Shown here piece by piece: positions 1-8,076 of a DNA stretch of 21,647 nucleotides. The notes beneath the pieces were generated by a model. The model searched no databases and was not told the origin of the DNA. It saw only the letters and a list, made by a program, of their open reading frames with translations. The DNA is taken from positions 1 to 21,647 of the forward strand of contig CANQMC010000007.1 in the NCBI GenBank assembly GCA_947624855.1, given 5' to 3'. The position numbers were made by a program, and so were the translations under genes. Numbering within the stretch: the first letter of the stretch is position 1; each line of letters opens with the position of its first letter. This DNA comes from an uncultured Bacilli bacterium. GTDB lineage: Bacteria > Bacillota_I > Bacilli_A > RF39 > UBA660.

Positions 1-1076
1 AAGTCATTACTTGCATATGTACATTTGAATGTTGGATTGTTTTTATTTACTAATCTTACATATCCTCCATAATATGTATTTGTTGTTCCTGTTCCTCCTA
101 TCTGTGCTGGTTCTGAACTACTACTTGTGTTACTTGATCTGTCTCCACAGAATCCTGCTGTATCACTTAGTTTTGTTGATAAACTTGATAGATTTGTTGT
201 TTCATTATACCAACTATCTATTACTCCTTTTATTATACTTGGTGTACTGTTTTTATGCTCTTCTGCATAACTACTTGCTCCTGGTGTTCCATACATATAT
301 CCTACATATGCATTTTTATTATAAGATTCATTAAACGCACTTGTATTTATTTGAGTTCCATCTCCTGTGGTTTCTGGTGAAGTATTTCCTGTCCCAGCAT
401 ATATCATTCTTATACTACCATCACCATTAATGCGAATGATTCGCCAATATATATCTTGATTTCCTACTTCTCCAAACTTTACCCAATTATCTGTTGGTGC
501 TCCTGCAAAATAATATACTTTTCCGAAATCATCATATTGGCTTGCATCTGCTGATTCATATATTGTTCCTGTTGTTGTATCTGTTACTACACTTCCAAAT
601 GAACCAGCTGTTCTCTTCTTAACTGTTGTATGATCTGCTAATATCTTTTCTCTTGCCGTTGGTGGTTTTTCATCAAAGTATAAATAACATTTATCTTCTT
701 TTAATAAATTATTTATTACATGTTCTCCATATAAATTAGTATATAATTGTGCTTCATTATCTTTATTTTGTTTATTACTATCTTTATAACATCCACTTTC
801 AGTAGTATTTATTATATAATCACTTCCTGGCATTCTGTCTGTTTCTTTATATTCACCATTTACTTTTTTATACATTGCCATTATCTTAAAATCATATTTC
901 TTTATATGGACTTCTCCTTCGGCAAATGGTATTATTTCTTGATATGTATAATTTGCTTTACTTCCTTTTAATATTATCACACTTCCTATGGCAACTATTA
1001 CTACTAATCCTATAAATATTTTTTTAAAATTAAATCCTCTATGTAAAGTCTCAAACTTAATACCTGTATCTTTCAT
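1..1076 (-). CDS. Membrane-anchored surface protein, DUF6273/C-type-lectin-like family, N-terminal part (cut by window edge)
   Basis: The frame is open for 358 codons from ATG at 1076 and runs off the left edge, so the C-terminus is missing. A GGAG Shine-Dalgarno lies 8 bases before the ATG. A basic cytoplasmic N-tail is followed by one membrane segment (about residues 20-36, IFIGLVVIVAIGSVIIL) with no cleavage-like site, then a large predicted extracellular part. Recognisable blocks are REKILADH (about 145), GTIYESADASQYDD (about 170), YYFAGAPTDNWVKFG, YWRIIRINGDGSIRMIYAGTG (in two pieces) and GFCGDRSS. The same blocks occur in the truncated gene at 20448-21581, so the two are paralogues. 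The missing C-terminus is expected to resemble that copy (…GVRPVINLK…), which is typical of surface proteins with a formylglycine-enzyme/C-type-lectin-like fold. The substrate or ligand is unknown. A consensus promoter sits upstream and an HTH regulator is divergent. Family naming is from memory; the paralogy is seen directly. Confidence 0.8.
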   Translation of the reverse strand, partial: MKDTGIKFETLHRGFNFKKIFIGLVVIVAIGSVIILKGSKANYTYQEIIPFAEGEVHIKKYDFKIMAMYKKVNGEYKETDRMPGSDYIINTTESGCYKDSNKQNKDNEAQLYTNLYGEHVINNLLKEDKCYLYFDEKPPTAREKILADHTTVKKRTAGSFGSVVTDTTTGTIYESADASQYDDFGKVYYFAGAPTDNWVKFGEVGNQDIYWRIIRINGDGSIRMIYAGTGNTSPETTGDGTQINTSAFNESYNKNAYVGYMYGTPGASSYAEEHKNSTPSIIKGVIDSWYNETTNLSSLSTKLSDTAGFCGDRSSNTSSSSEPAQIGGTGTTNTYYGGYVRLVNKNNPTFKCTYASND

Positions 1077-1100
1077 TTTATTTTCTCCAATCTATCTTGT

Positions 1101-1131
1101 AAAAATCTACTATCAACTATGTTAGATTTTT
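1101..1131 (-). promoter_or_regulatory. Hairpin in the 5' leader of the surface-protein gene
   Basis: AAAAATCTA (1101-1109) and TAGATTTTT (1123-1131) form a perfect 9-bp inverted repeat with a 13-base loop. It lies between the promoter and the Shine-Dalgarno of the gene starting at 1076. On the minus strand the stem ends in five U residues, so it could be a weak attenuator or an mRNA-stability hairpin. The stem is almost all A-U, so function is uncertain. Confidence 0.35.
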
Positions 1132-1146
1132 ATCATTTATAGTTAA

Positions 1147-1175
1147 ATTATAAATTATACAAATTTAATTGTCAA
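1147..1175 (-). promoter_or_regulatory. Sigma-A-type promoter for the left-edge surface protein
   Basis: TTGACA (minus strand, 1175-1170), a 17-base spacer and TATAAT (1152-1147) match both consensus hexamers exactly. The predicted start near 1140 gives a leader of about 65 bases before the ATG at 1076. Confidence 0.8.
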
Positions 1176-1247
1176 TATAAAAATAGTATTTTGGACACAA
1201 ATTACAATTTAAAACTTTTATATGAGACAATATAATTGGTGATATTT

Positions 1248-1703
1248 ATGAAATATGGAAATACTTTAAAATATTTAAGACAAGAATTAGAGCAAACCCA
1301 AGAACAATTAGCAAATTATTTAGATATATCAAGATTTACTTATTGTCATTATGAAACTGAATATTTAATAATTCCTACAGTTAATTTAGTTAAACTTAGT
1401 AATTATTTTAATGTTTCGATTGATTATATATTTGGTTTTACGAATATAACTCAATATAAAAAAATTAAAAAAGAAATTGATAGAAAAATAGTTGGAGAAA
1501 GATTAAAAAATTGGCGGAAAGAAAATAAACTTACTCAAAAAGAAGTTGCTAATGTTTTAAATACAGTTCAACCAGTTATTACAAATTATGAAAATGGTAA
1601 GAATTTAATAACCACTTCTTTTTTATATGAATTATGTAAACATTATAAAATTAGTGCTGATTACCTTTTAGGTCGTATTGATAAGAAGATTATGTTTAAA
1701 TAA
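1248..1703 (+). CDS. XRE-family regulator with two tandem helix-turn-helix domains
   Basis: This is a predicted DNA-binding transcriptional regulator of 151 residues. It consists almost entirely of two Cro/C1-type HTH domains in tandem. The first, about residues 1-63, has TQEQLANYLDISRFTYCHYE and ends in DYIFG. The second, about residues 80-145, has TQKEVANVLNTVQPVITNYE and ends in DYLLG. The parallel endings point to internal duplication. I chose the ATG at 1248 because GGTGAT sits four bases upstream; in-frame TTG (1236) and GTG (1239) are possible but have no such site. A perfect TATAAT (1231-1236) with TTTAAA 17 bases upstream would start transcription almost at the start codon, so the true promoter is unsure. 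The gene is divergent from the surface-protein gene, so regulation of that gene or of itself is a fair guess. There is no ligand-binding or peptidase domain. Confidence 0.85.
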   Translation: MKYGNTLKYLRQELEQTQEQLANYLDISRFTYCHYETEYLIIPTVNLVKLSNYFNVSIDYIFGFTNITQYKKIKKEIDRKIVGERLKNWRKENKLTQKEVANVLNTVQPVITNYENGKNLITTSFLYELCKHYKISADYLLGRIDKKIMFK

Positions 1704-1717
1704 ATTATTTATATAAA

Positions 1718-1743
1718 TTAAAAGAGAGAATTATTTTTCTCTC
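1718..1743 (-). terminator. Probable intrinsic terminator after the Asn/Thr-rich protein gene
   Basis: On the minus strand GAGAGAA (1743-1737) and TTCTCTC (1730-1724) form a 7-bp stem with a 6-base loop that contains the stop codon, followed by a short TTTT tract. The gene is convergent with the HTH gene that ends at 1703. Confidence 0.5.
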
Positions 1744-2723
1744 CATATTTCATACCAATTTTTTAATTTATCTAGGCCATCTCCTGCTATATCTTTAATT
1801 AAATCCCAAGTAAGGCCAAATGTATTTTTTATTTTAGCAAAATTTTGTTTAGCACTATTACATAGATCACTATTATTTTGACATATAGCTGTTGTAATTG
1901 TTAAATAAGATTCAACTATTTTACTTTTTACAGTATTATAAGCTTTACCAGTAGTTGTACTTATAGTATCTTTATAACCAGGGAAATATTTATCAATTTT
2001 ACTATCAAAATATAAAGCCATTTCTAATACTTTTAATTTAGCAGTAGAAGTTAATTCATTAAAAGTATGACCTTTAATAGTTCCTCCATAAAATAAGAAA
2101 TCTATGACACTTACAAAACCTGATTTAACACTATCTTTAACCGATGAAGCATCAAAATTACTTTTTAAATCATTAAAATAACTTATTACTTCAGTATCAG
2201 GATTAGTTGAATTAGTATTAGTATTTTGGTTTGTATTTGTTTTATTTGAATTACTGCTAGTGTTATTTGTTTTTGGTATATCATTATTATTGGTATTAGT
2301 TGTACTATGAGAATTAGTTGAATTATTATTAGTAGTATTATTTGAAGGAATAGAACTACTATTATCAAGAGAAGGATCATCTATATTGGTTTCTAATTCA
2401 TCTTTACTAATTTCTATTATTTCTTCATCTTCAATTTTAGTTATTTCTTTGGGGCTTTTATCTTTATCTAAATATTTAGAATCATAAGTTATTTTTATTT
2501 TATCATTTTCTTTATATTCCCCTTTTATATCAGTAATTAAATAATTTGTACCATCAACATCTAACATTATATAATCTTTATCAGTAATTAAAACTGTACC
2601 CGTTATACTTGTTAAATTATTTGTTTTATTATCTTTACTTATTAAAACAATAATAATACTTATAGCTAATAATAGTAAAATAATTAAACTAATTATAGTG
2701 ATAGTTTTAACTTTTTCTCTCAT
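1731..2723 (-). CDS. Membrane-anchored Asn/Ser/Thr-rich protein of unknown function
   Basis: I do not recognise a named family. The 330-residue protein has one N-terminal membrane segment (about residues 7-29) and then a small beta-rich stretch (about 40-100) with ITGTVLITDKDYIMLDVDG, which might be an OB-like fold. A low-complexity linker of Asn, Ser and Thr (about 120-180) follows, then a helical C-terminal domain (about 185-330). Two cysteines in the C-terminal domain (ICQNNSDLC) could form a disulfide. The arrangement of anchor, flexible spacer and globular domain suggests an extracytoplasmic protein. I chose ATG at 2723 because AAGGAG lies eight bases upstream; an in-frame GTG at 2732 overlaps that site and is less likely. 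It has its own promoter (2769-2797) and terminator and so appears monocistronic. Confidence 0.75.
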   Translation of the reverse strand: MREKVKTITIISLIILLLLAISIIIVLISKDNKTNNLTSITGTVLITDKDYIMLDVDGTNYLITDIKGEYKENDKIKITYDSKYLDKDKSPKEITKIEDEEIIEISKDELETNIDDPSLDNSSSIPSNNTTNNNSTNSHSTTNTNNNDIPKTNNTSSNSNKTNTNQNTNTNSTNPDTEVISYFNDLKSNFDASSVKDSVKSGFVSVIDFLFYGGTIKGHTFNELTSTAKLKVLEMALYFDSKIDKYFPGYKDTISTTTGKAYNTVKSKIVESYLTITTAICQNNSDLCNSAKQNFAKIKNTFGLTWDLIKDIAGDGLDKLKNWYEIWREK

Positions 2724-2768
2724 GATAATCACTCCTTAAATATTATATGAGATTTAAAAATCTTGTTT

Positions 2769-2797
2769 ATTATAACACTTTGGATATAAAATTGCAA
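2769..2797 (-). promoter_or_regulatory. Promoter for the Asn/Thr-rich membrane protein gene
   Basis: TTGCAA (minus, 2797-2792), a 17-base spacer and TATAAT (2774-2769). The -10 is perfect and the -35 matches 4 of 6. It lies just after the end of the translation operon. Confidence 0.6.
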
Positions 2798-2802
2798 ATT
2801 TA

Positions 2803-3144
2803 TTATTTAAAGTATTCTTCATCAATTAAAGGAATTATATCTATAGCAGGTTCTTCATAGGGATGAATTTCATGAATTTTATTTAGAACTTCTTTTACAT
2901 TTTCAATGTAACAAATAACTTCTAATTTTACTTCATCTACTATTTCTAATTTATTAGATTCACCAATATAAGGATGAGCAAGTTCATTAGGTTTAAAAGT
3001 TCCAATACATTTTAAAGCAGTAGAACAACAAGTATAATTACCTTTTAAACCTATTTTAGTTTCAAATAAACTATTTCTTATTGTTTCTAAACTAGCAGCA
3101 GGTATCATGACCGCTATTTTAACTTTAGTTATATTTAGATTCAT
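2803..3144 (-). CDS. Stand-alone NIF3-insert (YqfO-type) domain protein
   Basis: The 113-residue protein resembles the PII/CutA-like domain found inserted in NIF3-family (YqfO) metal-binding proteins, here without the flanking NIF3 halves. Supporting blocks are KVKIAVMIPAASLETIRNSL near the N-terminus, the turn KGNYTCCS (about 34-41), the segment GTFKPNE…HPYIGE, and the C-terminal HEIHPYEEPAIDIIPL, which is the family's hallmark. The biochemical role of such single-domain proteins is not established. The gene follows gatB with a gap of two bases, and its AAGGAT ribosome-binding site lies inside the last codons of gatB, so translation is probably coupled. It is the last gene of the T-box operon. 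No link to amidotransferase function is implied beyond co-transcription. Confidence 0.75.
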   Translation of the reverse strand: MNLNITKVKIAVMIPAASLETIRNSLFETKIGLKGNYTCCSTALKCIGTFKPNELAHPYIGESNKLEIVDEVKLEVICYIENVKEVLNKIHEIHPYEEPAIDIIPLIDEEYFK

Positions 3145-3146
3145 AA

Positions 3147-4574
3147 TTATCCTTGTAATTTTTTGGTTAGCAATTCTTTAGTTAAAACAGGATTAGCTTT
3201 ACCTTTTGTTTCTTTCATGACAAGACCTACAAAATAATCAAATAAATTAGTTCGACCATTTTGATATTCTTTTATTTGAGTTTCATTATTAGCAAGTATT
3301 TTATCAATAATAGTTTCTAATTCATTACTATCACTTATTTGAGTATTTTCAGTTAAATAATCTTTTATTTCTTTTTTAGTTTCAATAACTTTATTAAATA
3401 TATCTTTTGCTTGTTTAGAACTTATAGTATTACTAGCAATTAAATCAGTTAATTCTTTTAATTTTGAAGGAGTAAAAGAAATTTTATCAATTGAAGTATC
3501 ATTTTTATTTATATAGCCTAAGATTTGAGTTATAATCCAATTAGCACTTACTTTAGGATCAATTCCTAATTTTAAACATTCTTCAAAATAATCTGAGATT
3601 GCTTTTTCTTTTATAATAATTGATGCATCATAATTACTTAAACCATAATTATTTAGATAATTATATTTTCTTTCTAAAGGTAATTTAGGTATTTCATTTT
3701 TAAGAATAGATAACCATTTTTCTGTTATTTTAAATTTAGGAATATTTGGTTCAATAAAATATTTATAATCTATAGCGTCTTCTTTACTACGCATTCTAAT
3801 AGTAGTTCCTGTTTCTTCATCGTATCTTCTAGTTTCTTGAACTACTTCGTTATATCTTCCCTCTTCTTTTAATTTTGTTTGTCTACTAATTTCATATTTA
3901 ATAGTTTCACTTACTCCACTTATAGAATTTACGTTTTTAACTTCAACTTTAATTCCTAATTCTTTTGAATCTTCATCCATGATAGATACGTTTACATCAC
4001 ATCTAATTTCTCCTTTTTTAGTATCGGCATCAGATATATCACAGTAACGATAAATGTTTCGCATATGTTCAATAAACGCTACAGCTTCATCGGCACTATG
4101 GAAACAAGGTTCGGTTACAAGTTCAAGTAAAGGAACTCCACAACGATTATAATCAATGGTAGTTGTATCAAAATAATGATCTAGGCTTGCCGTATCTTCT
4201 TCTAAATGAACATCATGAATTAAAACAGGTATTAATTTATCATTTACTTCAATATCAATATGACCATTAATACCTACGGGTTTTGCCATTTGAGTTATTT
4301 GATAACCTTTAGGTAAATCAGGATAATAATAATTTTTACGATCAAAAACTAAGTATTCAGGAACTTCACAATTTAAAATTAAACTTACTTTTAAGGCATC
4401 CGCTACACATTTTTTATTAACTACAGGTAAAGTACCAGGAAAAGCCATATCTACTGCAGAGATATTAACATTAGGAATTTCACTATAAGCATTTTTGGCT
4501 CGAGAAAATACTTTGGAATTACTTTTAAGTTCACAATGCATTTCTAAGCCAATAACAGGAATTTGTTTTTTCAT
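3147..4574 (-). CDS. gatB: Asp/Glu-tRNA(Asn/Gln) amidotransferase subunit B
   Basis: GatB is the kinase and tRNA-binding subunit of GatCAB. It phosphorylates the carboxylate of misacylated Glu-tRNA(Gln) or Asp-tRNA(Asn) and amidates it with ammonia from GatA. The 475-residue length is normal. Visible family blocks are GLEMHCEL (metal-site His and Glu, about 9-16), FPGTLPVVN (about 45), FDRKNYYYPDLPKGYQ (about 78), HLEEDTASLDH, DYNRCGVPLLELVTEP and KGEIRCDVNVS. The C-terminus is the helical GatB/YqeY tail, ending GKANPVLTKELLTKKL. The usual MEEG before the RCD motif reads TKKG here. The ATG overlaps the gatA TGA stop by four bases, and the AAGGAGGT site lies in the last gatA codons, so the subunits are translationally coupled. 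AsnRS is encoded in the same operon, so tRNA(Gln) is the more likely substrate, but whether a GlnRS exists cannot be seen here. Confidence 0.97.
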   Translation of the reverse strand: MKKQIPVIGLEMHCELKSNSKVFSRAKNAYSEIPNVNISAVDMAFPGTLPVVNKKCVADALKVSLILNCEVPEYLVFDRKNYYYPDLPKGYQITQMAKPVGINGHIDIEVNDKLIPVLIHDVHLEEDTASLDHYFDTTTIDYNRCGVPLLELVTEPCFHSADEAVAFIEHMRNIYRYCDISDADTKKGEIRCDVNVSIMDEDSKELGIKVEVKNVNSISGVSETIKYEISRQTKLKEEGRYNEVVQETRRYDEETGTTIRMRSKEDAIDYKYFIEPNIPKFKITEKWLSILKNEIPKLPLERKYNYLNNYGLSNYDASIIIKEKAISDYFEECLKLGIDPKVSANWIITQILGYINKNDTSIDKISFTPSKLKELTDLIASNTISSKQAKDIFNKVIETKKEIKDYLTENTQISDSNELETIIDKILANNETQIKEYQNGRTNLFDYFVGLVMKETKGKANPVLTKELLTKKLQG

Positions 4575-6022
4575 TTAGATACCTCCTTGGCAATTTGACC
4601 TTTATAGGGCATAAGGGATTCTAAAGCATAAGCTAAATTTAAAACATTTTCATCAGTATAACAATTACCGGTTATATTAATACCTACAGGTAAATTATTA
4701 ATAAAACCATCAGGAATAGTTATTGAAGGAAAACCACCAAAGTTAGCAATTTGTAAATGTTCTTCAATAATATTAGCAACTCTATCCATAACATCAATGC
4801 TTCCTTTTAAAGGTTTAGCAGGTCCACTTCCAACAGGTAAAATTAAAGCATCATAAGTTTTAAATAATTCTTTCATTTTATCGACGATTAAACGACGAAC
4901 CCGAGCAGCATTTTTAAAATATTTTTCTTGATTTTCTTTTTGTAATACATAAGAACCAATTATAAATCTTCTTTTAATTAAAGGTGAAAAGCCTTTAGTT
5001 CGATGTTCTTTAATCATTTCGGTAACATTATTACTAGTGCCTCTTGGGCCAAAAATAATACCTGTTAAATTAGACATATTACTAGTTGCTTCAGCACAAG
5101 AGATAATTGTATATACCGAAGCAATAGCTTCTAAAAGCTTAATATCAATACTTACTTCTTCTATTTCTACACCTGATTTAGAAAATAATTTTAAAGTTTC
5201 ATGAAAGTTTTTTAAATGTTCTTTTAATGTAGGACTAGGATTTTCATAATTATTAATATCACATATTTCTTTAATATAAAATAGTTTTTTATTTTTAACA
5301 TTACCTGTTAAAGATTTAGTTAAATTAATATGACTAGAATCCCATGTAGTCATATCTTTAGGATCTTGCCCTTTCATGGCATCCACTACGATAGCAGCAT
5401 CTAAAACTCTTCTAGTTAAAACCCCAACATGGTCAAGAGAACTAGCAAAAGGAAAAAGGCCATATCTTGATAGCATTCCATAAGTTGGTTTATAACCCAC
5501 TATGCCACAGTAAGCTGCAGGTTTTCTTACGGAATCACCTGTATCGCTTCCTAAAGCAAAAGGATAAACGCCACTTGCTACAGCACAAGCAGAACCAGCT
5601 GATGAACCGGCACACATTTTAGTAGGATCCCAAGGATTTTTAACTATTCCTGTATGACCAGTAGTTCCGGTTCCTCCCATTCCAAATTCATCTAATACTG
5701 TTTTATTTACTATAATAGCTCCTTTTTCTAATAATTTTTCTACTACTGTAGCATTAAAAAAGGGAACATAATTTTTTAAAGTATTTGAAGAACCAGTTGT
5801 TAAAATATCTTTTGTGGAAAAATTATCTTTAACGCCAAAAGGAATTCCCGATAATAATTCATTAGTAATAGGTTTTGCTTGAGCATTATCTAAAATTGTA
5901 ACAAAAGCATTATATTTAGCATTTATTTCATGAGATTTAGTTAATGATTCTTTAATTAATTCTTCACTTGTTGTTTCTTTATTTTTTAATAATTCATGTA
6001 ATTCTTTAATACTTTTATTCAT
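4571..6022 (-). CDS. gatA: Asp/Glu-tRNA(Asn/Gln) amidotransferase subunit A
   Basis: GatA is the glutaminase (amidase-signature) subunit, which frees ammonia from glutamine or asparagine for GatB. It has 483 residues. The Ser-cisSer-Lys triad is present at the expected spacing: Lys65 in GVKDN, Ser140 in AGSSAGSA and Ser164 in SDTGDSVRKPAAYCG (75 and 24 residues apart, as I recall for Staphylococcus aureus GatA). Two loop glycines differ from the common bacterial form: GGSSGGS reads AGSSAGS and DTGGS reads DTGDS. The C-terminal amidase motifs LILPVGSGPA and GFPSITIPDGF are intact. The gene begins directly after the gatC stop, with an AAGGTGAT ribosome-binding site inside the gatC end. It ends with TGA overlapping the gatB ATG, which supports the standard genetic code. 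Confidence 0.97.
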   Translation of the reverse strand: MNKSIKELHELLKNKETTSEELIKESLTKSHEINAKYNAFVTILDNAQAKPITNELLSGIPFGVKDNFSTKDILTTGSSNTLKNYVPFFNATVVEKLLEKGAIIVNKTVLDEFGMGGTGTTGHTGIVKNPWDPTKMCAGSSAGSACAVASGVYPFALGSDTGDSVRKPAAYCGIVGYKPTYGMLSRYGLFPFASSLDHVGVLTRRVLDAAIVVDAMKGQDPKDMTTWDSSHINLTKSLTGNVKNKKLFYIKEICDINNYENPSPTLKEHLKNFHETLKLFSKSGVEIEEVSIDIKLLEAIASVYTIISCAEATSNMSNLTGIIFGPRGTSNNVTEMIKEHRTKGFSPLIKRRFIIGSYVLQKENQEKYFKNAARVRRLIVDKMKELFKTYDALILPVGSGPAKPLKGSIDVMDRVANIIEEHLQIANFGGFPSITIPDGFINNLPVGINITGNCYTDENVLNLAYALESLMPYKGQIAKEVSK

Positions 6023-6313
6023 TTAAATCACCTTTGGTATTTCTATTTCTCTTCCTTCAACTTGACCAGCATTACGTAACGCATCATCAATTGAAACGGA
6101 ATCTTCACATATATCTTCGGCTAAATTAATTTCTAAATCATCTAAAGCATGAGTCATTGGTTCTATTTTATTTATATCTTCAATATTATTGATAATATTA
6201 ATATTTTTTTCAATTATTTCAAATTCATCTAAAACCATTTTATTTTCTTCTTCAGTTAAACCAATAAGTAATTTATTAGCATAATCATCAACCATTTCTT
6301 TGGTAAATTTCAT
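6023..6313 (-). CDS. gatC: Asp/Glu-tRNA(Asn/Gln) amidotransferase subunit C
   Basis: GatC is the small subunit that wraps around and holds GatA and GatB together. It has 96 residues, the usual size. The sequence starts with a helical part (about 1-48), then shows the family signature EPMTHALDD (about 51-59), NLAEDICEDSV and the terminal DALRNAGQVEGREIEIPKVI. That end matches the typical LRNAP…G.F.VP.VI pattern, with REIEI in place of the usual aromatic-containing stretch. The ATG overlaps the aspS TAA by one base (TAATG), and AGAGGT in the aspS end serves as ribosome-binding site. The order gatC-gatA-gatB is the standard one. Confidence 0.95.
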   Translation of the reverse strand: MKFTKEMVDDYANKLLIGLTEEENKMVLDEFEIIEKNINIINNIEDINKIEPMTHALDDLEINLAEDICEDSVSIDDALRNAGQVEGREIEIPKVI

Positions 6314-8067
6314 TATTTAACCTCTTTCTTAATATCTATTTTAAGGCCTAATTCTTGAAGTTGATCTAGGCTTACAATATTTGGGGCTTCACTCATTAAA
6401 TCACTGGCACTTTGAGTTTTAGGGAATGCGATAACATCTTTAATATTATCAGTTCCACTCATGAGCATTGTAAATCTTTCTAAACCAATTGCTAAGCCAG
6501 CATGAGGAGGAGCTCCATATTTAAAAGCTTCAATAAAGAAACCAAATTTATTTTTAATATCTTCTTCGGTTAGGCCTAAGGCATCAAATACTTGTTTTTG
6601 AGTTTTAGGATTATGAATCCGAACAGATCCTCCTCCTAATTCATAACCATTTAAAACAATATCATAAGCATTACTTAAACAAATTTCAGGTTTTGTTATA
6701 TCTTCAAGGTTTTTAGGCATTGTAAAAGGATGATGCATAGCTTTATAACGCTTATCAGTTTCACTATATTCAAACATTGGAAAATCAACAACCCATAAGA
6801 AATTTAATTTATCTTGAGGAATAAGATTTAAATCATTGCCAAGTTTTAATCTTAAAGCACCTAAAGAATTATATAAAATATTTGGTTTATCTATTATTAT
6901 TAAAACTAAATCATTATTATTTAATTGTAAAGATTCTTTAAGTTTAGTTAATTTATCAGGTTCTAATGTTTTAGCAATTCCTCCATTAAAATTATTATCA
7001 AGATATTTAAACCATATTAAACTTTTAGCCTGATAAGTTTTAATAAAATCTGTTAATTTATCGATATCATTTCGTGAAAAATTATTAGCTTCATTTTTAA
7101 CAACTAAACATTTAGCAAGACATCCAATTTTTAAAGCTTCATTAATAAAGGTAATAGTAGTATCTTTTAAGATATCAGTTATATCGTTAAGTTCCATGGC
7201 AAATCTTGTATCAGGTTTATCAGAGCCATATTTTTCCATAGCTTCTTTCCAGGTTATTCGAGGAAAATCAGAAAGAGTTATTCCTTTAATATCTTTAACT
7301 ACACTTTTAAGCATATTTTCTACAGTATTTATAATATCTTCTTGTTCAACAAAACTCATTTCTAAATCTATTTGAGTAAATTCAGGTTGACGATCGGCTC
7401 TTAAGTCTTCATCCCGAAAACATTTTGCTATTTGAAAATATTTTTCAAAACCTCCAACCATTAAAAGTTGTTTAAATATTTGAGGGCTTTGGGGTAAAGC
7501 ATAGAAACTTCCTTTAGAAATACGTGATGGAACAATATAATCACGGGCTCCTTCAGGTGTACTTTTACATAAAATAGGAGTTTCAATTTCAATAAAGCCA
7601 TTTTCGGTTAAGTAATTACGAACCGCTTTAGCAATTTTAGCTCGCATCATAATATTAGCTTGTAGACGTTCTCTTCGTAAATCTAAATAACGATATTTTA
7701 AGGTTAAAGCTTCACTGGCTTCTGTTTCTTCATAAATATTAAATGGTAAAACTTCAGCTTCACTTAATATTTCTAAATTACTAGCGATTAATTCAACTTC
7801 CCCAGTAGGTATATTTGGATTTATATCACTTCTTTTAACTAATTTACCAGTTACTTTTAAACAATATTCATTTCTTAAAGATTCAGCTTCTTCAAAAGGA
7901 GTTTGTAAATATTCTTTATTAAATACAACTTGAATAAGTCCACTTCGATCTCGTAAATCGACAAATATTAATTTACCAATATTCCTTCTTTTATTTACCC
8001 ATCCATAAATGGTATATTCTTGATCTATATCTTTTAGGCGAAATTCACCATTATTATACTTCTTCAT
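6313..8067 (-). CDS. aspS: Aspartyl-tRNA synthetase
   Basis: AspRS is a class IIb enzyme charging tRNA(Asp). Its 584 residues match the bacterial type. Domains in order are an N-terminal OB-fold anticodon-binding domain (about 1-105, with GWVNKRRNIGKLIFVDLRD), the catalytic core with motif 2 FRDEDLRADRQPEFTQIDLE (about 215-235), the bacterial-specific GAD insertion (about 285-400) and motif 3 GLAIGLERFTML near residue 538. A strong AGGAGG site lies 5 bases before the ATG, and the gene starts 9 bases after the asnS stop. With asnS present, a discriminating AspRS is plausible. Whether it also misacylates tRNA(Asn) for GatCAB cannot be settled from sequence alone. The Asp-type T-box upstream of hisS should control it. 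Confidence 0.97.
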   Translation of the reverse strand: MKKYNNGEFRLKDIDQEYTIYGWVNKRRNIGKLIFVDLRDRSGLIQVVFNKEYLQTPFEEAESLRNEYCLKVTGKLVKRSDINPNIPTGEVELIASNLEILSEAEVLPFNIYEETEASEALTLKYRYLDLRRERLQANIMMRAKIAKAVRNYLTENGFIEIETPILCKSTPEGARDYIVPSRISKGSFYALPQSPQIFKQLLMVGGFEKYFQIAKCFRDEDLRADRQPEFTQIDLEMSFVEQEDIINTVENMLKSVVKDIKGITLSDFPRITWKEAMEKYGSDKPDTRFAMELNDITDILKDTTITFINEALKIGCLAKCLVVKNEANNFSRNDIDKLTDFIKTYQAKSLIWFKYLDNNFNGGIAKTLEPDKLTKLKESLQLNNNDLVLIIIDKPNILYNSLGALRLKLGNDLNLIPQDKLNFLWVVDFPMFEYSETDKRYKAMHHPFTMPKNLEDITKPEICLSNAYDIVLNGYELGGGSVRIHNPKTQKQVFDALGLTEEDIKNKFGFFIEAFKYGAPPHAGLAIGLERFTMLMSGTDNIKDVIAFPKTQSASDLMSEAPNIVSLDQLQELGLKIDIKKEVK

Positions 8068-8076
8068 AATTACCTC

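Noticed and set aside
29..334. Plus-strand reading frame rich in Leu and Tyr
   Set aside because: Antisense shadow of the left-edge surface-protein gene, which is open over the whole stretch on the minus strand and shares blocks with its paralogue. The same applies to 747-971 and to 20807-21410.
2210..2350. Tandem or CRISPR-like repeat in the low-complexity region
   Set aside because: The repeats are irregular ATT/AGT triplets coding for the Asn/Ser/Thr spacer; there are no fixed repeats or spacers. No CRISPR array was seen anywhere.
2186..2380. Minus-strand frame of mostly Ile and Leu
   Set aside because: Frame-shifted reading of the Asn/Thr-rich spacer of the gene at 1731-2723; low complexity with no ribosome-binding site.
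6836..7033. Short plus-strand frame inside aspS
   Set aside because: Antisense to a conserved aspS region and without a start signal. The same applies to 16636-16836 on the minus strand inside the flippase gene.
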